A DNA stretch of 64,000 nucleotides from Castellaniella sp044508625 (GCA_044508625.1 JBIQHJ010000014.1:4839-68838); one strand, 5' to 3'. Positions 8,987 to 18,556 are shown, counted from the stretch's first letter. A program made the numbers and translations. The notes: generated by a model from the sequence alone, not told the origin.

Positions 8987-9682
8987 CTAGCGCAGGCCCG
9001 CGGCGTAGTCGGCCACGGCGGCGATGTCCTTGTCGTTCATCCTGTCGGCGATGTCGTGCATGATCTCGTTGGCCCGGTCGCCGGCGCGGAAAAGCTTGAG
9101 CTGGTCGGCGAGGTACTCGGGATGCTGTCCGGCCAGGCGCGGGAACTCGCCCGGCACGCCGGCCCCGTTGGCCGAGTGGCAGGCGGCACAGGCCGGCACC
9201 TTGCGGTCGGCCAGGCCGGCGCGCCAGATGTGCTGGCCGCGTTCCATCGTGCCCTCGTTGGTCGCCGTCGCGGCCGTGGCCGGATCGAGCTTTTGCAGCG
9301 ACAGGTACAGGGCGACGTTCTGGATGTCCTCGGGGGTCAGGCCGGCGGCGATCGCCGTCATGATCGAATCGGCCCCCTCGTGGCCGCGCCGCACCGCGGG
9401 CTTGTCGCCCTTTTTCTGGAAATCGGCGAGCTGCTTGGCGATGTACTCGTGCGGCATCGCCGCGAGGTTGGGATTCATGGGAATGGTGCTGTTGCCCCCC
9501 TCGCCATGGCAGGTCACACAGGCCAGCACGCCGCGCGCCGCGTCGCCGTTGACGAAGAGCTGCTCGCCGGCGGCGGCGTCGGGCCGGGCGACCCCGGCAT
9601 CGGCGGCAAAGGCAAGGCTCGAGACGGCGCCAGCGAAAACCAGGCCGGTGGCCATGACCATTCTGGAGAGCATGCGATTCAT
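8987..9682 (-). CDS. Di-haem cytochrome c4
   Basis: A 231-residue exported protein with two CxxCH haem sites, CVTCH and CAACH, about 100 residues apart, each within a class I cytochrome c fold. The near-duplicated halves are typical of cytochrome c4, a periplasmic electron carrier from the bc1 complex to terminal oxidases. I place the start at the ATG at 9682 (MNRMLSRM), giving a normal signal peptide ending near SLAFAADA; a longer reading frame upstream has no signal-peptide character. It sits next to the cytochrome c maturation genes that would assemble it and is divergent from engB. A terminator follows. Confidence 0.92.
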   Translation of the reverse strand: MNRMLSRMVMATGLVFAGAVSSLAFAADAGVARPDAAAGEQLFVNGDAARGVLACVTCHGEGGNSTIPMNPNLAAMPHEYIAKQLADFQKKGDKPAVRRGHEGADSIMTAIAAGLTPEDIQNVALYLSLQKLDPATAATATNEGTMERGQHIWRAGLADRKVPACAACHSANGAGVPGEFPRLAGQHPEYLADQLKLFRAGDRANEIMHDIADRMNDKDIAAVADYAAGLR

Positions 9683-9791
9683 GAAGTCCTCGATTGTTAT
9701 TCGATCACGGCGCAGCGCGGCGCCACCGTGCGCGCCGGCGATCCGCCCGATACGCAAACGAAAGGGCGGCGCAACAGGTTCAATTCGAAAT

Positions 9792-9799
9792 TATACAAT
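9792..9799 (+). promoter_or_regulatory. Candidate -10 region for engB
   Basis: The sequence TATACAAT lies 33 bases upstream of the engB GTG start, in the AT-rich gap between divergent cytochrome c4 and engB. No convincing -35 hexamer is seen at the expected distance. Confidence 0.35.
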
Positions 9800-9832
9800 A
9801 GCCGTTGATCACCACTGAGAGCGCCCCCAGCC

Positions 9833-10456
9833 GTGTCCCTCCTGCATCGCGCCCGCTTCACGGTTTCGGCCGCCCGCCTCGACCAGCTCCCCCCGCCGAC
9901 GACCGCCGAGGTCTGCTTCGCCGGGCGCTCGAACTCGGGCAAGTCCTCGGCGATCAACGCGCTGGCGAACCAGCGCCGGCTGGCGTTCTCCAGCAAGACG
10001 CCGGGCCGCACGCGGCTGATCAACCTGTTCGGCATCCCCGATCCCGTCGAGGAGGGCGCCTGGCTGGGATTCCTGGTCGACCTGCCGGGCTACGGCTACG
10101 CCGCGGTCGACAAGGCCGCGCGCGAGGAATGGGCCGAGGTGCTGGGAGGCTATCTGCACCAGCGCGCCTCGCTCGCGGGGGTGGTGCTGGTGATCGACAT
10201 CCGGCGCGGGGTCACCGACCTCGACCGGCGGCTGGCGCGCTGGATCGCCCTGCGCGGCCTGCCCACCCTGGCCCTGCTGACCAAGGCCGACAAGCTGCCC
10301 TACGGCCAGCGGCTGCGGGCCGCCGCCCAGGTGCGCAAGGACCTGGCCGAGATCGGCACCCTCGTCGCGCTGCCCTTCTCGGCCACCCACCGGATCGGCC
10401 TGGACGAGGCCGCCGCCCACATCGAAAACTGGATTTCACCAAAGGTCGTTCCATGA
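9833..10456 (+). CDS. engB: Ribosome biogenesis GTP-binding protein EngB/YihA
   Basis: A 207-residue TRAFAC-class GTPase needed for late 50S subunit assembly. Motifs are G1 GRSNSGKSS, the G2 region with KTPGRT, G3 DLPGYGYA, G4 TKADK, and a G5-like SATH near the C-terminus. Length matches the family. Translation starts at GTG (MSLLHRARF). The last bases overlap the hemB start (ATGA at 10453-10456), so the two are translationally coupled. It is divergent from the cytochrome c4 gene. Confidence 0.95.
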   Translation: MSLLHRARFTVSAARLDQLPPPTTAEVCFAGRSNSGKSSAINALANQRRLAFSSKTPGRTRLINLFGIPDPVEEGAWLGFLVDLPGYGYAAVDKAAREEWAEVLGGYLHQRASLAGVVLVIDIRRGVTDLDRRLARWIALRGLPTLALLTKADKLPYGQRLRAAAQVRKDLAEIGTLVALPFSATHRIGLDEAAAHIENWISPKVVP

Positions 10457-11469
10457 CGAGATTCCTGCCCCACACCGATTTCCCCAACGTCCGCCTGCGC
10501 CGCAACCGGCGCGACGCCTTCTCGCGCCGCCTGGTGCGCGAGAACGCCCTGTCGACCGACGACCTGATCTATCCGGTGTTCGTCTGCGAGGGTCAAAAGG
10601 TGCGCGATCCCGTCGCTTCGATGCCCGAGGTCGTGCGCCACTCGCCCGACGAGCTGCTGCGCACCGCCGAGGAATGCCTGGCCCTGGGCATCCCGGTGCT
10701 GGCCCTGTTCCCGCACATCGACCCGGCGCTCAAGACCCCGGACGGCATCGAGGCCACCAACCCCGACGGCCTCATCCCGCGCACGGTCGCGCTGCTGAAA
10801 TCCCGCTATCCCGAGCTGGGCGTGCTGACCGACGTGGCGCTGGACCCGTACACCAGCCACGGCCAGGACGGGCTGATCGACGAGCAGGGCCAGCTCCTGA
10901 ACGAACCCACGGTCGAGGTCCTGGTGCGCCAGGCCCTGGCCCACGCCCAGGCCGGCGTCGACATCGTCGCCCCCAGCGACATGATGGACGGCCGGATCGG
11001 CGCCGTGCGCCGGGCGCTGGACGGCCAGGGCCGCATCCACACGCGCATCATGGCCTATTCCGCCAAGTACGCCAGCGCCTTCTACGGCCCCTTCCGCGAC
11101 GCCGTCGGCTCGGCGGCGAGCCTGGGCGCCGCCGACAAGGCGACCTACCAGATGGACCCGGCCAACCGGCTCGAGGCCCTGCGCGAGGTCGCCGCCGACA
11201 TCCGCGAGGGCGCCGACATGGTCATGGTCAAGCCGGGCCTGCCCTACCTGGACGTCCTGCGCGAGGTCAAGGACGCCTTCGGCATGCCGACCTACGCCTA
11301 CCAGGTCAGCGGCGAATACGCCATGATCAAGGCCGCCTCGGCCAATGGCTGGCTGGACCACGACAAGGTCATGATGGAATCCCTGCTGGCGTTCAAGCGC
11401 GCCGGCGGCGACGGCATCCTGACGTATTTCGCCATGGCGGCCGCGCGCAGGCTGCGCGAGGGGCGCTGA
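10453..11469 (+). CDS. hemB: Delta-aminolevulinic acid dehydratase (porphobilinogen synthase)
   Basis: A 338-residue enzyme that condenses two 5-aminolevulinate molecules to porphobilinogen in haem synthesis. The Schiff-base lysines are visible in YSAKYASAFYGPFR and MVMVKPGLPYLD. The metal-site loop is DVALDPYTSHGQDG, with aspartate in place of the cysteines of zinc enzymes, so this is the magnesium-type form seen in Pseudomonas and Bordetella. It overlaps engB by four bases. Placement beside cytochrome c maturation genes fits a haem-supply neighbourhood. It converges with the HtrA-type protease gene. Confidence 0.96.
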   Translation: MTRFLPHTDFPNVRLRRNRRDAFSRRLVRENALSTDDLIYPVFVCEGQKVRDPVASMPEVVRHSPDELLRTAEECLALGIPVLALFPHIDPALKTPDGIEATNPDGLIPRTVALLKSRYPELGVLTDVALDPYTSHGQDGLIDEQGQLLNEPTVEVLVRQALAHAQAGVDIVAPSDMMDGRIGAVRRALDGQGRIHTRIMAYSAKYASAFYGPFRDAVGSAASLGAADKATYQMDPANRLEALREVAADIREGADMVMVKPGLPYLDVLREVKDAFGMPTYAYQVSGEYAMIKAASANGWLDHDKVMMESLLAFKRAGGDGILTYFAMAAARRLREGR

Positions 11470-11515
11470 GGCCGACGGCCCATCCCGCCAGGCGCGGCAG
11501 GAATCAGACGCCGCC

Positions 11516-12667
<1,152 letters not shown>

Positions 12668-12715
12668 AGAACTCCCGCCAGCATCCACTCAAGGATTCCA
12701 ATCGAGGACAAAGGA

Positions 12716-13492
12716 ATGAAACAGGCTTCCCTGCACGAACTCGCGGCATGGCTCGACGACACCCTGCAGGCCGGACGGTTCCGCGACTATTGCCCCAATG
12801 GCCTGCAGGTCGAGGGCCGCGAGTCCGTCGGCCACATTATCGCCGGTGTCACCGCCTCGCAGGCGCTCATCGACGCCGCGATCCGCGCAAAGGCCGACGC
12901 CATCCTGGTGCACCACGGCTGGTTCTGGAAGAACGAGGACCCCCGCGTGCGCGGCCCCAAGCGCGCGCGCCTCGCGCGCATGCTGGAGCACGGACTGAGC
13001 CTGCTCGCCTACCACCTGCCCCTGGACGCCCACCCGACCCTGGGCAACAACGCGCAGCTCGCGCGCATCCTGGGCTGGGAAGCCGAACGCGACGCGGAGG
13101 GGGCGCCGCGCCGCTGCGGGCCCGACGATCTCGTCTGGCTGGGCCGGCCCCGGGCCGCGGCCCCGCTGGCCGAGCTCGCGCAGGACGTGGGCCGCCGCCT
13201 GGGGCGCGCGCCCCTGGTGGTGGGCGATGCCGGGCGCCCCGTCGCGCGGGTGGCGTGGTGCACCGGGGCCGCGCAGGGCATGATGGACGCCGCCGTCGAC
13301 GCCGGGGTCGACGCCTATCTCACCGGCGAGGTGTCGGAGCAGACCGTCCACCTCGCGCGCGAGACCGGCGTGGCCTTCATCGGCGCCGGCCACCACGCCA
13401 CCGAGCGCTACGGCGTGCAGGCCGTGGGAGAGGCGCTGGCGGGGCGCTTTGGCATCCGCTGCGAATTCGTCGACATCGACAACCCGGCCTGA
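12716..13492 (+). CDS. NIF3-like dinuclear metal-centre hexameric protein (YbgI family)
   Basis: A 258-residue protein starting at the ATG at 12716 (MKQASLHELAAWL), after a GGA ribosome site. Family motifs are CPNGLQVEG near residue 25, HHGWFWKNE (metal-binding histidine pair), YHLPLDAHPTLGNN, TGEVSEQTV and GAGHHATERYGV (second metal site). YbgI/NIF3 proteins form hexameric toroids with two metals per subunit; some have a GTP cyclohydrolase-like fold, but the reaction is not settled. The gene is commonly next to the HtrA-type protease in betaproteobacteria, as here. It converges with mscL. Confidence 0.92.
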   Translation: MKQASLHELAAWLDDTLQAGRFRDYCPNGLQVEGRESVGHIIAGVTASQALIDAAIRAKADAILVHHGWFWKNEDPRVRGPKRARLARMLEHGLSLLAYHLPLDAHPTLGNNAQLARILGWEAERDAEGAPRRCGPDDLVWLGRPRAAAPLAELAQDVGRRLGRAPLVVGDAGRPVARVAWCTGAAQGMMDAAVDAGVDAYLTGEVSEQTVHLARETGVAFIGAGHHATERYGVQAVGEALAGRFGIRCEFVDIDNPA

Positions 13493-13529
13493 GGCCGGGC
13501 CGCGCGCCCTCATTTCCGGGCCGCGCCCG

Positions 13530-13982
13530 TCATTTCTTGAGCGAGTCGCGGATCTCGCGCAGCAGCAGGATGTCCTCGGGCGTGACCGGCGCCGCGGGCG
13601 GCGGCGGCGGGGCCTCGAAGCGGCGCCGTGCGTTGTTGACCGCCTTGACCATGATGAACACGACCAGGGCCAGCAGGAGGAAGTTGATGAACACGGTGAG
13701 GAAATGCCCCCAGGCGAACACCACGCCGCCCCCTTTGGCGAGCGCCTCGTGGGTCATCGGCCCGGAATAGCCCTCGGGCATGCGCAGGACGAGGAACAGA
13801 TTGTCGAAATTGACCTCGCCGCCGAGGATGAAGCTGATGACCGGCATCACCAGGTCGTTGACGATCGAATCGATGATCTTGCCGAACGCGCCGCCGATGA
13901 TCACGCCGATCGCCAGGTCCATCATGTTGCCTTTGATCGCGAATTCCTGGAATTCCTTGATGAAACCCCGTGCATTGCCCAT
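13530..13982 (-). CDS. mscL: Large-conductance mechanosensitive channel
   Basis: A 150-residue inner-membrane channel that opens under extreme membrane tension during hypo-osmotic shock. The start is the ATG at 13982 (MGNARGFIKEFQEFAI), matching the amphipathic N-terminal helix of MscL. TM1 contains MMDLAIGVIIGGAFGKI and TM2 contains FLTVFINFLLLALVVFIMVKA. A proline-rich linker and a C-terminal charged helix follow. The upstream extension in the same frame is the divergent petA promoter region and is not expected to be coding. Confidence 0.96.
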   Translation of the reverse strand: MGNARGFIKEFQEFAIKGNMMDLAIGVIIGGAFGKIIDSIVNDLVMPVISFILGGEVNFDNLFLVLRMPEGYSGPMTHEALAKGGGVVFAWGHFLTVFINFLLLALVVFIMVKAVNNARRRFEAPPPPPAAPVTPEDILLLREIRDSLKK

Positions 13983-14000
13983 GCCGTCTCCTTTCTCGGA

Positions 14001-14029
14001 TTTCGCCCTACTTGGCGTAACGCTATAAT
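14001..14029 (+). promoter_or_regulatory. Sigma-70 type promoter for petABC
   Basis: A perfect TATAAT (14024-14029) with a partial -35 (TTTCGC, 14001-14006) at a 17-base spacing lies about 80 bases upstream of petA, in the gap divergent from mscL. The orientation and position suit the petABC operon. Confidence 0.6.
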
Positions 14030-14106
14030 ACGCGGCTGAAGATCCTTCCGCGCAAGCAGATATTTCAACGCACAGCCCAGCGGGCACAGCAACCAGGGAT
14101 ACAAGA

Positions 14107-14751
14107 ATGAGTCAGAGCACGACACAGTCCGACGAGCAGGGCGCAGTCGATCCGAACCTGCCCCCCGATCCTTCCCGCCGCTTCTGGGTCGCATCGGCCT
14201 GTACCCTGGGCGGCGTCGCGGGCGTCGCGACGGCGGTTCCCTTCGTCGGCTCGTTCGCTCCTTCCGAAAAGGCCCGCGCCGCGGGCGCGCCCGTCGAGGC
14301 CGACATCTCGGGCCTCGCGCCCGGCCAGATGATGACCGTGGAATGGCGCGGCAAGCCCGTCTGGATCGTCCGCCGCACGCAGGCCGAACTCGATGCCCTG
14401 CCCAAGCACGACGCCGAGCTGGCCGATCCCAAGTCCGAGCGCCCGGGCTACACCCCCGACTTCGCCAAGAACGAATACCGCTCGCGCAAGCCCGAGATCT
14501 TCATCTGCATCGGCATCTGCACGCACCTGGGATGCTCGCCCACCGCGCACTTCCAGCCCGGGCCCCAGCCCGGCCTGCCGGCCGACTGGCCCGGCGGCTG
14601 GTTCTGCCCCTGCCACGGATCCACCTTCGACCTGGCGGGACGGGTGTTCGCCAACAAGCCGGCTCCCGACAACCTCGAAATCCCGCCCTACGTTTTCTCC
14701 GCCGACGGCACGCGCGTCACCATCGGCGTCGACGAAAACGAAAAGGCCTGA
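14107..14751 (+). CDS. petA: Ubiquinol-cytochrome c reductase iron-sulfur (Rieske) subunit
   Basis: A 214-residue subunit of the cytochrome bc1 complex carrying the Rieske [2Fe-2S] cluster, which takes an electron from ubiquinol and passes it to cytochrome c1. Cluster ligands are in CTHLGCS and CPCHGS. The N-terminus has SRRFWVASA and a hydrophobic segment, a Tat-type signal anchor that stays in the membrane. petB follows after 50 bases, making the classic petABC operon. The upstream promoter has a perfect -10. Confidence 0.97.
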   Translation: MSQSTTQSDEQGAVDPNLPPDPSRRFWVASACTLGGVAGVATAVPFVGSFAPSEKARAAGAPVEADISGLAPGQMMTVEWRGKPVWIVRRTQAELDALPKHDAELADPKSERPGYTPDFAKNEYRSRKPEIFICIGICTHLGCSPTAHFQPGPQPGLPADWPGGWFCPCHGSTFDLAGRVFANKPAPDNLEIPPYVFSADGTRVTIGVDENEKA

Positions 14752-14801
14752 TGGCCCGCAAGGGTCATCGTTCCGTGACACTGAGAACCTAGGAGCCATT
14801 C

Positions 14802-16187
14802 ATGGCCGAGAAAAACGTCGAGACGACCGGATTGCTGGGGTGGGTCGACCGCCGATTCCCGCTGACCAGCATGTTCAAAGAGCATATGTCCGAGTACTAT
14901 GCTCCGAAAAACTTCAACTTCTGGTATTTCTTCGGGTCGCTGGCGCTGCTGGTGCTGGTCATCCAGATCGTCACCGGGATCTTCCTGGTGATGAACTACA
15001 AGCCCGACGCGCGCTTCGCCTTCGAGTCCGTCGAATACATCATGCGCGAGGTGCCGGGCGGCTGGTTCATCCGCTACATGCACTCGACCGGCGCGTCGAT
15101 GTTCTTCGTCGTGGTCTACCTGCACATGCTGCGCGGCCTGTTCTACGGCTCGTACCGCAAGCCGCGCGAGCTGGTCTGGATCTTCGGCGTGGCGATCTTC
15201 CTGTCGCTGATGGGCGAGGCGTTCTTCGGCTACCTGCTGCCCTGGGGCCAGATGTCGTACTGGGGCGCCCAGGTGATCGTCAACCTGTTCTCGGCCATCC
15301 CCTTCATCGGCCCCGAGCTCTCGCTGTGGATCCGCGGCGACTACGTGGTGTCCGACGCGACGCTCAACCGGTTCTTCGCCTTCCACGTGATCGCCATCCC
15401 GCTGGTGCTGATCGGCCTGGTCGTGGCGCACATCATCGCGCTGCACGAGGTGGGCTCCAACAACCCCGACGGCGTCGAGATCAAGCAGGGCCCCAAGGAC
15501 AAATACGGCCGTCCGGTCGACGGCATCCCGTTCCACCCCTACTACTCGGTGCACGACGTGGTCGGCGTGGCCGGCTTCCTGATCGTGTTCGCCGCGATCA
15601 TTTTCTTCGGCCCCGAGATGGGCGGCTACTTCCTCGAGTACAACAACTTCATCCCGGCCGACCCGCTCAAGACCCCGCCGCACATCGCGCCGGTCTGGTA
15701 TTTCACACCGTTCTACACCATGCTGCGCGCCACCACCAGCGACTTCACCTGGGTGCTGGCCGCCGCCGCCCTCATCGCCGCCGTGGCGATGTTCATCAAG
15801 GGCCGCCTGCCCGGCATCTGGCGGCTCGTCGTCCCGGTCATCCTGCTGGCCGTGGCGGTGCTGCTCAAGGTGTTCGACGCCAAGTTCTGGGGCGTGGTCT
15901 CCATGGGCGGCGCCGTGGTGATCCTGTTCTTCCTGCCCTGGCTGGACCACTCGCCGGTCAAATCCATCCGCTATCGTCCGAACTGGCACAAGGTGCTGTA
16001 CGCGATCTTCATCATCGACTTCCTGATCCTGGGCTGGCTCGGCACGCAGCCGGTCTCGCCGGCCTACACCGTCATGGGCCAGATCGGAACGGTCATCTAC
16101 CTGGCGTTCTTCCTGCTGATGCCCGTCTGGAGCCGCCTGGGCACCTTCAAGCCGGTGCCCGACCGCGTCACGTTCCGCGCCCACTGA
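14802..16187 (+). CDS. petB: Cytochrome b subunit of bc1 complex
   Basis: A 461-residue polytopic membrane protein, the full-length fused cytochrome b (b6 plus subunit IV) that binds two b-type haems and the quinone sites. Haem-ligand histidine regions are visible (RYMHSTGASMFFVVVYLHML and FAFHVIAIPLVL), and the quinol-oxidation PEW-type region appears as PVWYFTPFY. ATG start with GGAG upstream. It lies between petA and petC, co-directional with short gaps. Confidence 0.97.
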   Translation: MAEKNVETTGLLGWVDRRFPLTSMFKEHMSEYYAPKNFNFWYFFGSLALLVLVIQIVTGIFLVMNYKPDARFAFESVEYIMREVPGGWFIRYMHSTGASMFFVVVYLHMLRGLFYGSYRKPRELVWIFGVAIFLSLMGEAFFGYLLPWGQMSYWGAQVIVNLFSAIPFIGPELSLWIRGDYVVSDATLNRFFAFHVIAIPLVLIGLVVAHIIALHEVGSNNPDGVEIKQGPKDKYGRPVDGIPFHPYYSVHDVVGVAGFLIVFAAIIFFGPEMGGYFLEYNNFIPADPLKTPPHIAPVWYFTPFYTMLRATTSDFTWVLAAAALIAAVAMFIKGRLPGIWRLVVPVILLAVAVLLKVFDAKFWGVVSMGGAVVILFFLPWLDHSPVKSIRYRPNWHKVLYAIFIIDFLILGWLGTQPVSPAYTVMGQIGTVIYLAFFLLMPVWSRLGTFKPVPDRVTFRAH

Positions 16188-16213
16188 GGCCATCACCACG
16201 TTACGGAAAGATC

Positions 16214-17062
16214 ATGATCAAAAAATTGCTCGGTGCCCTGGCCCTGTCCCTGACCTGCGTGATGGCTCTCGCCGCCGAGGGCGGCGCGCACCTGGACCGC
16301 GCCCCCGATCGCATCAACGACCTGGCCGCGCTGCAGAACGGCGCCAAAATCTTCGTCAACTACTGCCTCAACTGCCATAGCGCCAATTCCATGCGCTACA
16401 ACAAGCTCACCGACCTGGGGCTGACCGAGGACGAGATCAAGAAAAACCTGCTGTTCACCGCCGACAAGGTGGGGGCGCTCATGACCATCGCCATGACGCC
16501 CGAGGACGGCAAGAAATGGTTCGGCGCCGCGCCTCCCGACCTGTCGGTGATCGCCCGCGCCAAGAGCACCACGATGGGCCCCTCGGGCGTGGACTACATC
16601 TACACCTACCTGCGCACCTTCTATCGCGACGCCTCCAAGAAGACCGGCTGGAACAACCTGACCTTCCCGAGCGTGGCGATGCCCAACGTGCTCTGGGAGC
16701 TCGAGGGCCCGCGCAGCATGACGCGCGTCTCGGTCCACGAGGTCACCACCGACGACGGCTCGACGCACTGGGCGCGCACCACCGAGACCTTCGACCAGGA
16801 CGGCTTCTCCAAGGTCGAAACCGAGGACCTCAAGGACTACCATGGCGCGGCCTCCGAAAAGACCACTTTCGCGACCCCCGATCCCAAGCGCTTCAGCGCC
16901 TTCGAGAGCGACGTCGCCGACCTCAGCAATTTCCTGGGCTGGATGGCCGAGCCCGACCAGCTCCTGCGCAAGCAGATCGGCGTCTGGGTCCTGCTGTTCC
17001 TGTTCTTCTTCCTGTTTGTCGCCATTCGCATGAATGCGTCATACTGGAAGCACGTCAGGTAA
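16214..17062 (+). CDS. petC: Cytochrome c1 subunit of bc1 complex
   Basis: A 282-residue membrane-anchored c-type cytochrome. Start ATG at 16214 (MIKKLLGALALSL) begins a signal peptide. The haem-binding motif is NYCLNCHSANSM, and the distal methionine is likely in the MPNVLWEL region. A C-terminal helix (VWVLLFLFFFLFVAIRM) anchors it to the membrane. It is 26 bases after petB. It passes electrons from the Rieske protein to soluble cytochromes such as the c4 encoded nearby. Confidence 0.96.
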   Translation: MIKKLLGALALSLTCVMALAAEGGAHLDRAPDRINDLAALQNGAKIFVNYCLNCHSANSMRYNKLTDLGLTEDEIKKNLLFTADKVGALMTIAMTPEDGKKWFGAAPPDLSVIARAKSTTMGPSGVDYIYTYLRTFYRDASKKTGWNNLTFPSVAMPNVLWELEGPRSMTRVSVHEVTTDDGSTHWARTTETFDQDGFSKVETEDLKDYHGAASEKTTFATPDPKRFSAFESDVADLSNFLGWMAEPDQLLRKQIGVWVLLFLFFFLFVAIRMNASYWKHVR

Positions 17063-17172
17063 ATCCCGCGCCCCCCGGGGCGCGCACCCTCCCTGGCGAA
17101 TGGAATGGGCGTGTCATGCGCCTGTTCCGTTTTTCGGGACCCGCAAGAGAGGCCAGCCCCTTTCCTGCCGTT

Positions 17173-17190
17173 CCGCCCGCTCACGGGCGG
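17173..17190 (+). other. Hairpin in the sspA leader
   Basis: A perfect 7-bp stem (CCGCCCG/CGGGCGG) with a 4-base loop sits 27 bases before the sspA start, followed by an AT-rich stretch. It could be a weak petABC terminator or an sspA leader structure. The following T content is too low for a confident terminator call. Confidence 0.3.
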
Positions 17191-17216
17191 ATTGAAACTT
17201 TATTGGAACCCACGAC

Positions 17217-17825
17217 ATGATGGTGCTCTATTCCGGAACGACTTGCCCCTTTTCGCAACGCTGCCGCTTCGTGCTGTTCGAAAAGGGCATGGATTTCGAA
17301 ATCCGCGACATCGACCTGTACAACAAGCCCGAGGACATCGCCGTGATGAATCCGTACGGCCAGGTCCCCATCCTCGTCGAGCGGGACCTGATCCTGTACG
17401 AATCGAACATCATCAACGAATACATCGACGAGCGCTTCCCGCACCCGCAGTTGATGCCGGCCGACCCCATCATGCGCGCGCGCACCCGGCTGTTCCTGTA
17501 CAACTTCGAGAAAGAGCTGTTCGTGCACGTGTCCGTGCTCGAGGACCGCAATCCAGCCGATCCCAAGGCCCGCGAGGCCGCGCGCGGCAACATCCGCGAC
17601 CGCCTCTCCCAGCTCGCCCCCCTGCTGGTCAAGAACAAATACATGCTGGGCGAGGAATTCTCCATGCTCGACGTGGCCATCGCGCCGCTGCTGTGGCGCC
17701 TCGACCACTACGAGATCGAGCTGCCCAAGAGCGCGGCCCCCATCCAGAAATACGCCGAGCGCCTGTTCTCGCGCCCGGCCTACATCGAGTCGCTGACCCC
17801 GTCCGAAAAGGTCATGCGGCGCTGA
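17217..17825 (+). CDS. sspA: Stringent starvation protein A (GST-fold RNA polymerase-associated protein)
   Basis: A 202-residue protein with a thioredoxin-like N-terminal domain (MVLYSGTTCPFSQRCRFVLF) and an alpha-helical GST C-terminal domain. SspA binds RNA polymerase and modulates transcription in stationary phase and acid stress. It lacks glutathione transferase activity in characterised members. Two adjacent ATGs (17217, 17220) could start it. sspB follows after 2 bases, the conserved sspAB operon. The petABC-sspAB order is common in betaproteobacteria. Confidence 0.94.
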   Translation: MMVLYSGTTCPFSQRCRFVLFEKGMDFEIRDIDLYNKPEDIAVMNPYGQVPILVERDLILYESNIINEYIDERFPHPQLMPADPIMRARTRLFLYNFEKELFVHVSVLEDRNPADPKAREAARGNIRDRLSQLAPLLVKNKYMLGEEFSMLDVAIAPLLWRLDHYEIELPKSAAPIQKYAERLFSRPAYIESLTPSEKVMRR

Positions 17826-17827
17826 AC

Positions 17828-18271
17828 ATGCAGGAAGCCTCGACCAAACCCTACCTGATCCGTGCGCTGCACGAATGGTGCATGGACAACGGCTACACGC
17901 CGCACATCGTCGTCACCGTCGATGCCAACACGGTCGTCCCCCCGGCCCACATCCATGACGGCCAGATCACCCTCAACATCAGCCCGCTGGCCACCAACAG
18001 GCTGACCATCGGCAACGAGTACATCGAGTTCGAGGCCCGCTTCAGCGGGGTCACCGAGCACCTGTTCGTGCCCGTGGCGGCGGTGGCGGCCATCTACGCC
18101 CGCGAGACGGGCGCCGGCATGGGCTTCGAGGTCATCGAATCCCAGCCCTACCCCGGCGGCCCGGACGGCGGCCCCGACGCGGGCCCCGAGCCCCGCCGCG
18201 GACCCGGGCCCGGGTCCGACGGGGACGATCCCCACGACCCCAAGCCGCCCCGGCTGAAGGTCGTCAAGTAG
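17828..18271 (+). CDS. sspB: ClpXP protease specificity-enhancing factor SspB
   Basis: A 147-residue adaptor that delivers ssrA-tagged proteins to ClpXP. The folded N-terminal domain begins STKPYLIRALHEWCMDNGYTP. A glycine/proline/aspartate-rich linker follows, and the protein ends in PPRLKVVK, which matches the ClpX-docking tail (ALRVVK in E. coli). Start ATG at 17828, 2 bases after sspA, so translation is coupled. Length and tail are normal. Confidence 0.95.
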   Translation: MQEASTKPYLIRALHEWCMDNGYTPHIVVTVDANTVVPPAHIHDGQITLNISPLATNRLTIGNEYIEFEARFSGVTEHLFVPVAAVAAIYARETGAGMGFEVIESQPYPGGPDGGPDAGPEPRRGPGPGSDGDDPHDPKPPRLKVVK

Positions 18272-18313
18272 GCGGCGGCCGGCGGGGGAGGTTCCTGTAG
18301 AATAGGCAGCCTT

Positions 18314-18389
18314 GCCGGTGTAGCTCAGTTGGTAGAGCAGCTCACTTGTAATGAGAAGGTCGAGGGTTCGATTCCTTTCACCGGCACCA
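18314..18389 (+). tRNA. tRNA-Thr (anticodon TGT)
   Basis: A 76-base cloverleaf with acceptor arms GCCGGTG/CACCGGC, a D-arm containing AGTTGGTAGA, the anticodon loop CTTGTAA (TGT, reading ACA and related threonine codons), a T-arm with TTCGATT, and an encoded CCA end. A possible -10 (TAGAAT) lies just upstream. It follows sspB by 42 bases and is followed by a degenerate repeat array. Confidence 0.96.
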
Positions 18390-18393
18390 GCCT

Positions 18394-18460
18394 CATACCG
18401 GATCGCCCATGCCGGCGCCCCCCATGCCGGGCCGCCCCCATGCCGGATCAGCCACACCGG
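18394..18460 (+). repeat. Five degenerate CAYRCCGG repeats after tRNA-Thr
   Basis: Five units beginning CATACCGG, CATGCCGG (three times) and CACACCGG start at 18394, 18408, 18423, 18439 and 18453, so the period is 14-16 bases. Units 1, 4 and 5 continue as ATC. The unit resembles the 3' end of the adjacent tRNA (CACCGGCACCA). The array begins 4 bases after the CCA end. No gene, integrase or second tRNA copy is seen nearby. Confidence 0.6.
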
Positions 18461-18480
18461 ATCCTCATAGCGTATCGCGC

Positions 18481-18494
18481 TTGATTGCCATCAA
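18481..18494 (+). promoter_or_regulatory. FNR/ANR-type box upstream of cytochrome c peroxidase
   Basis: TTGAT-TGCC-ATCAA is a perfect match to the FNR/ANR/DNR consensus TTGAT-N4-ATCAA. It lies 62 bases before the peroxidase ATG. A possible -10 (TATAGA) occurs at 18529-18534. Oxygen-limited induction of periplasmic cytochrome c peroxidases by FNR-family regulators is well known. Confidence 0.75.
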
Positions 18495-18556
18495 TACGCG
18501 ATCCCAATGTCCATGTTTCCATGGTGGGTATAGACGTAACCCCCAGGAGAACCCCT

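Noticed and set aside
6862..9063. A 733-codon plus-strand frame across resB
   Set aside because: It covers a terminator and the intergenic region and lacks any domain; resB on the other strand is well supported.
17066..17084. GC-rich palindrome after petC considered as a terminator
   Set aside because: No T-run follows on the plus strand and no minus-strand gene is near; strong palindromes of this composition are common by chance here.
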